Counted from the stretch's first letter, positions 1 to 5,703 are shown. The stretch is DNA of 5,993 nucleotides from Opitutales bacterium (GCA_021772595.1 JAJFLS010000600.1:1-5993), one strand, 5' to 3'. Made by a program: numbers and translations. The notes: generated by a model not told the origin, from the sequence alone.

Positions 1-1172
1 AATGCAAGTGGGAGTCATCGGTCGAATTCAAGATTCCGGACGACTGGGTGAGCGGCGTCTACCTCGGCAAACTCACCACCAAAAGGGTGGAGGGCGTCTA
101 TCAAAGCAGACTCACCGCTAGGGAGGGCCTGCAGAGTTACGTTATTTTCACCGTGCGCGACGACCGTCCGTGCGACCTGCTTTTTCAGGTTAGCGATCTG
201 ACTTGGCAGGCCTACAATAGTTGGCCGGATGACCAGTGGTCGCTCTACCACGCCGACAAGTTCGAACTCAGAGCTGCGGGGCGGAAAAAATGGCTCACGG
301 GTCCTGTCGGTTGGGTGAGCTTCGATCGTCCTTACGCCAATTTCTGTCAGGATCATCTGGTCGATCGACCTTCCTCGGTGGGTTCGGGCGAATTCTTGCT
401 TTGGGAATTTCCGCTCTCCTATTGGATGGAGCAGCAGGGCTACGATGTGTCGTATATCTCGAATTTGGATACGCATAATCACGGCCCGAGGCTGCAGAAG
501 ACGAAAGGTTTCATTTCCGTAGGGCACGACGAGTACTGGTCGCGCGAAATGTACGCCAACGTCAGTGCGGCTCGCGATGCAGGCGTCAATCTTGCGTTCC
601 TCAGTGGCAATACGATGATCGGCGGGGTGCCATTGCTGCCTTCCGCAGAAGGACAGCCCGACCGGATTATTCGCAAAGATGGCTACTTCATAGGGGAGGA
701 GTTTACCAAGATGTATAATAAGCAAAGAGGCACCAATTATCTGGAGTTCCCGAACTCGGACAGACTCTTGGGAGGGCGCCATGCTGGCCTTGGCGGTGGA
801 GACTGGATCGTCACCAAGCCTGAACACTGGCTGTATGAAGGTACGGGTATGAAAAAAGACGATACGATCCAAGGCTTGGTGGGTTGGGAGTGGAATGGCC
901 ATCCCGCACGCGATTTACCCGGTTTCGAAATCTTGGCGACAAGCAATGCGGTCGACAATCGTAAACGAGCTGACTCGTCCCACGCGGCGACGATCTACGA
1001 TGGCCCCACGGGCAACGTGGTATTCAATGGCGCATGCATCTGGTATGCCCAAGGCCTTTCATCGCCTCCAGGGCATGTCTTACCCAAAGCTGGAAAAGCG
1101 AGGCCTCAAGGTCCGGAACCGCGGGTGCAGCGCATGACGAAAAATTTGTTCGATCGGTTTATAGGAAGGTAG
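1..1172 (+). CDS. N,N-dimethylformamidase large-subunit-like protein (DMF_beta family), 5' end outside window
   Basis: The reading frame is open from base 3 to the TAG at 1170-1172 (389 codons visible). A GTG at 48 is not the start: the frame runs in from upstream and reads IPDDWVSGVYLGKLT, the usual conserved run of this family, so the N-terminal part lies outside the window. Family-typical blocks follow: FTVRDDRPCDLLFQ (about 141-182), QAYNSWP (210-230), GSGEFLLWEFPLSYW (about 384-428), SVGHDEYWS (516-542), AFLSGN (600-617), GLVGWEW (876-896) and a C-terminal WYAQGLSSPPG (about 1041-1073). The characterised enzyme hydrolyses dimethylformamide to dimethylamine and formate with a mononuclear iron held by two Tyr and one Glu. 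I infer that the Tyr in HDEYW and the Glu in GWEW are among the equivalents. Homologues without dimethylformamide activity are common in Planctomycetota and Verrucomicrobiota, so the substrate is unknown. It lies 97 bases upstream of a sulfatase gene. A 13-codon internal duplication is listed separately. Confidence 0.85.
   Translation, partial: CKWESSVEFKIPDDWVSGVYLGKLTTKRVEGVYQSRLTAREGLQSYVIFTVRDDRPCDLLFQVSDLTWQAYNSWPDDQWSLYHADKFELRAAGRKKWLTGPVGWVSFDRPYANFCQDHLVDRPSSVGSGEFLLWEFPLSYWMEQQGYDVSYISNLDTHNHGPRLQKTKGFISVGHDEYWSREMYANVSAARDAGVNLAFLSGNTMIGGVPLLPSAEGQPDRIIRKDGYFIGEEFTKMYNKQRGTNYLEFPNSDRLLGGRHAGLGGGDWIVTKPEHWLYEGTGMKKDDTIQGLVGWEWNGHPARDLPGFEILATSNAVDNRKRADSSHAATIYDGPTGNVVFNGACIWYAQGLSSPPGHVLPKAGKARPQGPEPRVQRMTKNLFDRFIGR
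54..131 (+). repeat. Diverged 39-bp in-frame tandem duplication inside the DMF_beta-like gene
   Basis: Unit 1 (54-92) and unit 2 (93-131) both begin ggcgtcta and both carry actcacc at the same offset; 24 of 39 positions match by my hand count. The encoded units read GVYLGKLTTKRVE and GVYQSRLTAREGL. From memory of the family, GVYLGKLT is usually followed almost directly by GLQSYVIF, so one 13-residue unit looks extra. The period is a multiple of three and the frame is intact. Confidence 0.5.
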
Positions 1173-1253
1173 GGAGGACCGGCCCGGTCCTCTTAGCAAC
1201 TAAAACGGAGGACCGAGCCCCGACGAGTACGGGGTTTTCGACCGGTCCTCCCT
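1171..1253. repeat. Four-arm inverted repeat with two alternative folds, upstream of the sulfatase gene
   Basis: The arm agggaggaccgg (1171-1182) is perfectly complementary to ccggtcctccct (1242-1253), 12 bp. Between them are ccggtcctc (1184-1192) and ggaggaccg (1207-1215). Two folds are possible. In the first, two side-by-side hairpins form: 1174-1182 with 1184-1192, and 1207-1215 with 1243-1251. In the second, a nested long stem forms: 1171-1182 with 1242-1253, enclosing 1185-1192 with 1208-1215. The element starts on the last bases of the upstream stop codon and ends 16 bases before the sulfatase ATG. It could be a dispersed palindromic repeat, a terminator, or a leader control structure. 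It does not resemble the hairpin repeat family found further downstream. Confidence 0.75.
1218..1238 (+). terminator. Possible intrinsic terminator within the inverted repeat
   Basis: The stem CCCCG (1218-1222) pairs with CGGGG (1230-1234) around a 7-base loop and is followed directly by TTTT (1235-1238). This fits a short rho-independent terminator for the DMF_beta-like gene on the + strand. The T run is only four long and the stem sits inside the larger inverted repeat, so it may instead be just the tip of that structure. Confidence 0.35.
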
Positions 1254-1269
1254 AATAAGTCCAAAGACA

Positions 1270-2712
1270 ATGAAAATTCTGACAATAATCATCACAGCAT
1301 TTGCAGTTTCCTGTTTCGCTCAGGGGCGTCCGAATGTCGTACTAATCATGGCGGACGACCTCGGGGGCCGGGATTTGGCGGCCTATGGCAATCGCTTTAA
1401 CGAGTCGCCGCACATCGACAAGTTGGCCAAGCAGGGGATGGTGTTCAATCACGCCTATGCGGCGCCCGTCTGCTCGGCAACGCGGGCGAGTATTCAGTCC
1501 GGGCAATACCCGGCCCGCATCGGCATTTTCGATTTTATTCCAGGGCATTGGCGTCCCTACGAAAAAGTGATTGTTCCCAAGCACAGGACACAATATTTGC
1601 CGGAAAAAATTATAACTCTTGGCGATGTGATGCAGAACGCCGGTTATAAGACGGGCTATTTTGGGAAATGGCATCTCAACAATGGGCGCGAGAATTTGCC
1701 TGGCGTTCGTGGATACGATACCGCCCATATGTATGCAGGCGGCGGATTCTATGCGCCGAAGTTTATCCCGGCTTATGAAGGTGACGGTGAGAAGCGACTG
1801 AGCGATCAGCTGACCGACATGAGCATCGACTTCATGAAGGAAAATAAAGAGCAGCCGTTCTTTCTCTTCCTTTCTCACTATGACGTGCATGTGCAGTTGG
1901 ATGCCGACAAGGATCTGATCGACAAGTATCTGAATAAAGAGCGCGATCCCGATTATACCAGCAACGCCGTCTATGCCGCCATGATCGAGCACGTGGATGA
2001 TAGCGTTGGCGATTTGATGGAGGCAGTGGATGAGCTGGGGCTGGCCGACAGTACCCTCTTTATTTTTTACTCCGACAACGGTGGGGTGGATAATCGTTTC
2101 GACAATAATCCCTTGGTGGCGGGTAAGGGTAAGGCGGCTTACCCCGAAGGACATCCCTTGACTTATAAAGCAACGTCCAACGCCCCATTACGAGCGGGCA
2201 AAGGGACGCTTTACGAAGGGGGCGTTCGCGTGCCCTTGATCGTACGTTGGCCGGGACAGGTGCCTGCTGGATCCACCTCCGAGGCCCTGGTGTCCAGTGT
2301 CGATTTCTATCCCACGTTTCTGGAGCTGATTCAGGGGAAGGCGCCAAAGAAACAAGTGCTCGACGGCGTCTCCATGATTCCCGCCTTGACGGAAAAAAGA
2401 TTCGATTCTGAACGTGAAGTATTTACTCACTACCCGGTCTTCCATCATGATCAACCGATGTCGGCGCTCAGAAAAGGGGACTGGAAGATTGTAGAGAATC
2501 TGATGTCGGGCGAGGTCGAGGTCTTCAACTTGAAATACGATGTCAACGAGATGACCGACCTGAAGTACAGTTACCCTGAAAAGACCGCTGAAATGAAGGC
2601 CGCCTTGTCCAGGTGGCAAAACGACACCGACGCGCAATATCCCGTGCCGAACCCGGATTTCGATCCGGCTAGACGTTACGAATGGGGAACACACCCGGAT
2701 CGAAAGTTATGA
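1270..2712 (+). CDS. Secreted S1-family (arylsulfatase A-like) sulfatase
   Basis: A 480-residue protein, the normal length for an S1 sulfatase (alkaline phosphatase fold). Residues 1-19 form a short Sec-type signal peptide; AVSC is a poor lipobox, so a soluble exported enzyme is favoured. The mature part starts with RPNVVLIMADDLG, giving the metal ligands Asp29 and Asp30. The signature C-S-A-T-R at 68-72 has Cys68 as the residue expected to become formylglycine. Further active-site elements are GKWHL (Lys133, His135), LSHYDVH (His203, His207), SDNGG (Asp269, Asn270) and AGKGTLYEGG (Lys311). A C-terminal subdomain follows about residue 330. It should remove sulfate esters, probably from a polysaccharide, but the S1 subfamily and substrate cannot be told here. 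No maturase gene is in the window. There is no clear Shine-Dalgarno site; the ATG at 1270 is chosen because the signal peptide begins there, 16 bases after a strong inverted repeat. Confidence 0.95.
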   Translation: MKILTIIITAFAVSCFAQGRPNVVLIMADDLGGRDLAAYGNRFNESPHIDKLAKQGMVFNHAYAAPVCSATRASIQSGQYPARIGIFDFIPGHWRPYEKVIVPKHRTQYLPEKIITLGDVMQNAGYKTGYFGKWHLNNGRENLPGVRGYDTAHMYAGGGFYAPKFIPAYEGDGEKRLSDQLTDMSIDFMKENKEQPFFLFLSHYDVHVQLDADKDLIDKYLNKERDPDYTSNAVYAAMIEHVDDSVGDLMEAVDELGLADSTLFIFYSDNGGVDNRFDNNPLVAGKGKAAYPEGHPLTYKATSNAPLRAGKGTLYEGGVRVPLIVRWPGQVPAGSTSEALVSSVDFYPTFLELIQGKAPKKQVLDGVSMIPALTEKRFDSEREVFTHYPVFHHDQPMSALRKGDWKIVENLMSGEVEVFNLKYDVNEMTDLKYSYPEKTAEMKAALSRWQNDTDAQYPVPNPDFDPARRYEWGTHPDRKL

Positions 2713-2774
2713 AAACAGCGAAGAGATGAATGTTCCAAAACATACCGTATTTAAAGAACACATACTTTATATGA

Positions 2775-2897
2775 TAGCATCGCTGCGCGTCGGCAGGATT
2801 CAATACGAGATCAACTTCGAATCCTGCCCCAGCTCTGCTGGGATCCTGCCCGCGAGTTCAGCGAGTGGATCCAGCGAACGCAGAGAGCGATGTTAAT
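2775..2897 (-). repeat. Diverged inverted member of the modular hairpin repeat family
   Basis: Read on the - strand from 2897, this region carries the same linkers in the same order as the two direct copies downstream: attaacatcgct (2897-2886), cgctggatcc (2876-2867), ggcaggatcc (about 2850-2841) and ggggca (about 2830-2825). The sequences between linkers differ. One is a perfect 6-bp hairpin, cccagc/gctggg, with a TCT loop (2828-2842). The + strand around 2867-2897 also partly resembles 4163-4191, because the element is itself partly self-complementary; the - strand match is longer. The rest of the 2713-2958 gap holds an AT-rich stretch (2736-2775) and no gene. Confidence 0.65.
2792..2828. 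repeat. 10-bp perfect inverted repeat at the edge of the inverted repeat copy
   Basis: ggcaggattc (2792-2801) is fully complementary to gaatcctgcc (2819-2828), with a 17-base loop. Its arms are variants of the ggcaggatc linker found throughout the repeat family, here duplicated in opposite orientation to make a longer stem. No T run follows on either side, so a classic intrinsic terminator is not indicated. Confidence 0.7.
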
Positions 2898-2958
2898 TCT
2901 CGCACGTGCAAGTGTCTTGGAGCCCAACGCAGAATAGCAGAGGAGTTATCTTATATTT

Positions 2959-4020
2959 ATGAAAAACACAGAATCACCCTTACTATCTGATGCCAGGCGT
3001 TCTCGTCGCGGTTTTCTGGCGGTCATTGGATTGTTGATACTGTCCTCGCTTGGCGTTGTTGACGCCAAAGAGATCAATGTCCTATTCATGGGAAATAGTT
3101 TTACCTTTCGGCATGATTTGCCGGAATTGGTCGAGCAAGTCTTTGAGGAAGGGCAGCCCGACCTAGAGGTGAATGTCGAACGGATCGTTTATGGCGGGCA
3201 GGATCTGTTTCGGCACAGCGAGCTCTATTTTTCGGATACGGCGGTTCGTCTGAACTCAATTACGATTCCCGAGATAGAGGAAAAGACCGCCGCCATCGAG
3301 TCCATGTTAGCGATGGAAGAAGCGCCCGCGTTCTACAGCTCGTATTTTGATAGGGCAGGCCTCACGCCAATCCCTTGGTCGGGTGTTCAGAAAAATCTAG
3401 CCAAAGCGGTGCGGGTTCAGAAGACGTTAAGTCAACGCATCGAAAAGGGCGATCGGGTGAAGTGGGACTACCTCGTTCTGCAAAGTTGGTTGGATGTGGT
3501 GGATGATGTGGATGCGGGCTATGCTGAATATGCCCAGAAGTGGGCTAAGCTCGCGGAGCGAGAAGGGATTAAAGTGATCCTGTATATAACCGCGCCGCAC
3601 GCCCAGAACAAAGAGCCAGTGACGGGACCGATCGGGTTGGAGCGGACGGAGATGGAAATGAAAACCATTCAGCTATTGGCCAAGCGTATCAAGCCGCAGG
3701 CGGTGGTGCCGGTTGGGCTGGGAATCAAGAGCATTCAAGAAGGGGGAACCGACCTGAAGTTCTGCTATGAGAATGACTTTCATCCCAATCAATATTCCGC
3801 ATTTCTCGCCGCTAATATGTTCTACGCGGCCCTCTTCAAGGAGAGCACGGAAGGCTTCGCGTTCGACACGGTGGTGGAAACCCAACCCAAAGGTAAAGGA
3901 AAGGGGAAGGATCCAGATGGCGGCGATGCGAAAGTGGTGTTCGAGGGTCAAACTAAAACGCTTCTTCAGAAAGCGGCTTATGAGGCAGTCGTGGAATTCA
4001 ATGAAGGGGTAGGGAAGTAA
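2959..4020 (+). CDS. Tat-exported SGNH/GDSL-like hydrolase
   Basis: A 353-residue protein. The N-terminus has a twin-arginine motif, S15-R-R-G-F-L20, then a hydrophobic segment to about residue 35 and a plausible cleavage site after VDA. Block I of the SGNH fold is present as VLFMGNSFT, where Ser47 is the likely nucleophile (GNS in place of GDS). Next come YGG (78-80, probable oxyanion-hole glycine), the core strand WDYLVLQSW (169-177), and block V as NDFHPN (272-277), with Asp273 and His275 completing the triad. The usual block III Asn is not obvious. Family members hydrolyse esters, often acetyl groups on carbohydrates; the substrate here is unknown. Residues 309-324 are a low-complexity Lys/Gly run (KGKGKGKDPDGG) that looks like a linker before a short C-terminal helix. 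AGGAG lies 13 bases before the ATG, farther than usual. It lies between two oppositely oriented members of the hairpin repeat family. Confidence 0.82.
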   Translation: MKNTESPLLSDARRSRRGFLAVIGLLILSSLGVVDAKEINVLFMGNSFTFRHDLPELVEQVFEEGQPDLEVNVERIVYGGQDLFRHSELYFSDTAVRLNSITIPEIEEKTAAIESMLAMEEAPAFYSSYFDRAGLTPIPWSGVQKNLAKAVRVQKTLSQRIEKGDRVKWDYLVLQSWLDVVDDVDAGYAEYAQKWAKLAEREGIKVILYITAPHAQNKEPVTGPIGLERTEMEMKTIQLLAKRIKPQAVVPVGLGIKSIQEGGTDLKFCYENDFHPNQYSAFLAANMFYAALFKESTEGFAFDTVVETQPKGKGKGKDPDGGDAKVVFEGQTKTLLQKAAYEAVVEFNEGVGK

Positions 4021-4064
4021 GGATATGAAGAATGATCTGACCTATTTTATTACAACACTAATTA

Positions 4065-4290
4065 TAGCGATACGAACCTGCCTCCGCGAAGCGGTTCCGA
4101 GGCTTATGCCGACAAGACCGGGCGCGGAGCGAACCGGAACAATCCTGGCCTCGCAAAGCGAGGATCTAGAGAGCGTAGCGAACGATGTTAAAACCCATTG
4201 CAGAGGTAGATTAACATCGCTCCTTCGTCGCTGGATCGCCGATGAATCGGCGGCAGGATCCCCGATGAGTCGGGGGCATGTTCTTTGAAA
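4065..4290 (+). repeat. Modular hairpin repeat, direct copy 1 (226 bp)
   Basis: Matches 5394-5658 with about 14 substitutions and one 39-bp gap by my hand count. Hairpins in order: ccgc-gaa-gcgg (4084-4094) inside gcctc/gaggc (4080-4103); cctcgc-aaa-gcgagg (4149-4163); a 9-bp stem cgatgttaa (4183-4191) with ttaacatcg (4211-4219); cgccgat-ga-atcggcg (4237-4252); and ccccga-tgag-tcgggg (4260-4275). The last two are separated by the linker gcaggatc, and cgctggatc precedes them. GCGNAGCG-like octamers recur at 4086, 4124, 4153 (as GCAAAGCG) and 4173. The copy fills most of the 302-base gap 4021-4322, which has no convincing gene; an open frame at 4025-4288 runs through the repeat and is judged spurious. 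No transposase is near, so this resembles a non-autonomous intergenic repeat such as REP/BIME or the Rickettsia palindromic elements in style, not by demonstrated homology. Confidence 0.9.
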
Positions 4291-4322
4291 TAGCTGAATT
4301 ATTAAGAGAATAGACAAAAATT

Positions 4323-5279
4323 ATGAAAAACGAATACTCATCAACAGGAGCAGACAATCACTGCTCTCGACGTAAATTCATTGCAGGAGCTGCGGGGCTG
4401 CTTCCGGTGGCATTGGCGGGAACAGCACTTGGAGCGGATAAGGCCTCCAAGCGTAAACAAAAATCAAATACACTACCGCCGCCGAAGTACACGCTTGCGG
4501 TGCATATGAATGCGAACTTCGCGCGGCAAGCCAAGGACATGCCGGTCGATGAACGTTTTAACCTTGCGGCAAGTTTGGGAGCCAAGGCTTACCAAATCGG
4601 TTCTTTCGGGGGCTTGGATTTGGACGAATACCGTCGCAATGCGGATAAGCATGGCATGCGCTGTTCTTCGCTGGCGGGTACGGGGAGGATTGGCCTGAGT
4701 ACGGGTTTGACCGTCACCGGGAAGGAAAAGGAATATCTCGATTTCTTCACCAAGGCGGTCAACGCGGCGAAAGTTCTGGGCGCTCAGAATTTGGTGAGTT
4801 TCGTGGGGGAACGTTCCGATACGATTCCTTGGGAAACCCAGTATAAGCAAATTATATCCGGCTTGAGAAAGGCGGGCGATATCGCCGGGGAAGCTGGCGT
4901 CTACCTGACCTTGGAGCCGCTCAATCAATATTGGAAACCGAAGATGACGGTCCAGTCAGCCCAAGCGGGATTCAAGATCGTGCGCGAAGTGGATCATCCT
5001 CATGTGAAGCTGGACTTCGATATTCACCATTTGCAGCAATCCGAGGGCAACTTGACTCGGAACTTGAGGGAGGGTCTGGCTGAGGGGCTGATCCAGTACG
5101 TCGAAGTGGGCGGTGTTCCAGGGCGTCTCGAACCGGGAACGGGGGAGGTAAACTACGAACACATCTTCAACGAGCTGCGCCGCCTTGAATACGACGGTTT
5201 CATCGGCATGGAGCACTTCACAAAGACGAGCTTCTCAAGCGCCTTCACCCAGGTAAAACGTCTAGCCGGAGTTGAGTGA
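4323..5279 (+). CDS. Tat-exported hydroxypyruvate-isomerase-like TIM-barrel protein (sugar phosphate isomerase/epimerase family)
   Basis: A 318-residue protein. Its Tat signal is S15-R-R-K-F-I20, followed by a hydrophobic stretch to about residue 37 (ALGA). A basic linker (41-48) precedes a xylose-isomerase-like TIM barrel (AP endonuclease 2 family) from about residue 55 to the end. Family marks are TLEPLN with Glu198, KLDFDIHH with Asp233 and His236, GGVPGRLEPGTGEVNY (263-278), the hallmark of the hydroxypyruvate isomerase branch, and GMEH with Glu297. These Glu, Asp, His and Glu residues are the expected divalent-metal site. E. coli Hyi is cytoplasmic and interconverts hydroxypyruvate and tartronate semialdehyde. 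The exported form here probably acts on another sugar or keto-sugar, so the substrate is open. The ATG at 4323 gives a complete Tat signal; upstream there is only a weak purine run (4304-4309). The gene is bracketed by direct copies of the hairpin repeat. Confidence 0.88.
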   Translation: MKNEYSSTGADNHCSRRKFIAGAAGLLPVALAGTALGADKASKRKQKSNTLPPPKYTLAVHMNANFARQAKDMPVDERFNLAASLGAKAYQIGSFGGLDLDEYRRNADKHGMRCSSLAGTGRIGLSTGLTVTGKEKEYLDFFTKAVNAAKVLGAQNLVSFVGERSDTIPWETQYKQIISGLRKAGDIAGEAGVYLTLEPLNQYWKPKMTVQSAQAGFKIVREVDHPHVKLDFDIHHLQQSEGNLTRNLREGLAEGLIQYVEVGGVPGRLEPGTGEVNYEHIFNELRRLEYDGFIGMEHFTKTSFSSAFTQVKRLAGVE

Positions 5280-5393
5280 GAGTTCAGGAAATCAGAACTT
5301 CGTAGTCTCATGAAATTTCACGGAAACCTCTCAACCTGTTTATGATGATCTTCTTGCCGAATAATAATACCCAAATTGTAACATCAAAAATGG
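5280..5393. other. Intergenic stretch with no gene seen
   Basis: These 114 bases lie between the isomerase-like stop codon and direct repeat copy 2. They are AT-richer than the neighbours, contain short palindromes only (for example gaaatttc at 5312-5319), and show no strong terminator, promoter or RNA gene that I can support. Together with copy 2 (5394-5658) and the 45-base leader of the next open frame, they make up the 424-base gap 5280-5703. Confidence 0.6.
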
Positions 5394-5658
5394 TAGCGAT
5401 ACGAACCTGCCTCCGCGAAGCGGTTCCGAGGCGAATGCCGACAAGACCGGGCGCGGAGCGAACCGGAACAATCCTGGCCTCGCGAAGCGAGGATCTAGAG
5501 AGCGTAGCGAACGATGTTAAAACCCATTGCGGAAGTAGATTAACATCGCTCCTTCCGCCTTCTCCCGCGACTGCGGGATACGCCGAGACAGGCCGTCGCT
5601 GGATCGTCGACAAGTCGCCGGCAGGATCCCCGACAAGTCGGGGGCATGTTTTATGAAA
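5394..5658 (+). repeat. Modular hairpin repeat, direct copy 2 (265 bp)
   Basis: Aligns with 4065-4290 at a constant offset of 1329 bases up to 5555. A 39-bp insertion (5556-5594) follows, and then the offset is 1368. The insertion contains its own hairpin, tcccgc-gact-gcggga (5563-5578). The other hairpins are kept: ccgc-gaa-gcgg (5413-5423), cctcgc-gaa-gcgagg (5478-5492), cgatgttaa with ttaacatcg (5512-5520 and 5540-5548), a hairpin with one mismatch at 5605-5620, and ccccga-caag-tcgggg (5628-5643). The loops of the last two hairpins both read caag here, while both read tga-type in copy 1. Open frames cross the copy on both strands (5342-5656 and 5308-5613) but share nothing with known proteins that I recognise and are judged spurious. 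Confidence 0.9.
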
Positions 5659-5703
5659 CGCTTAGGTAAATAGGACTTCTATATAATTAATTAGGAAAAC
5701 CTC

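Noticed and set aside
15..902. A 295-codon - strand open frame opposite the DMF_beta-like gene
   Set aside because: The + strand frame carries many conserved family blocks and its codon pattern explains the open antisense frame; the antisense protein shows no recognisable domain.
1284..1330. A lipoprotein signal in the sulfatase (AVSC)
   Set aside because: The residue three before the cysteine is Ala rather than Leu, Val or Ile, and a normal Sec cleavage region follows, so lipidation is not favoured.
1342..2154. A 270-codon - strand open frame opposite the sulfatase gene
   Set aside because: It is a shadow of the sulfatase coding frame, which has all the active-site motifs in order.
2739..2775. 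A promoter upstream of the SGNH hydrolase with TATGAT at 2770-2775
   Set aside because: The AT-rich stretch is suggestive, but no acceptable -35 box lies at 16-18 bases, and the inverted repeat copy would sit inside the transcript leader, so the call is not supported.
4025..4288. An 87-codon + strand open frame starting 5 bases after the SGNH hydrolase stop
   Set aside because: It runs almost entirely through repeat copy 1, its encoded sequence matches no family I know, and the same repeat elsewhere gives a similar open frame with a different start. Judged a by-product of stop-poor palindromic DNA.
5308..5656. Open frames on both strands through repeat copy 2 (5342-5656 + and 5308-5613 -)
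   Set aside because: They overlap each other and the repeat, have no ribosome-binding site, and have starts lying outside the repeat at positions unrelated to those in copy 1.
4065..5658. A CRISPR array or attC-type integron array
   Set aside because: The repeats are over 200 bp, only two close copies exist, and they flank a gene of normal length. No short regular repeat-spacer pattern and no integrase were seen.
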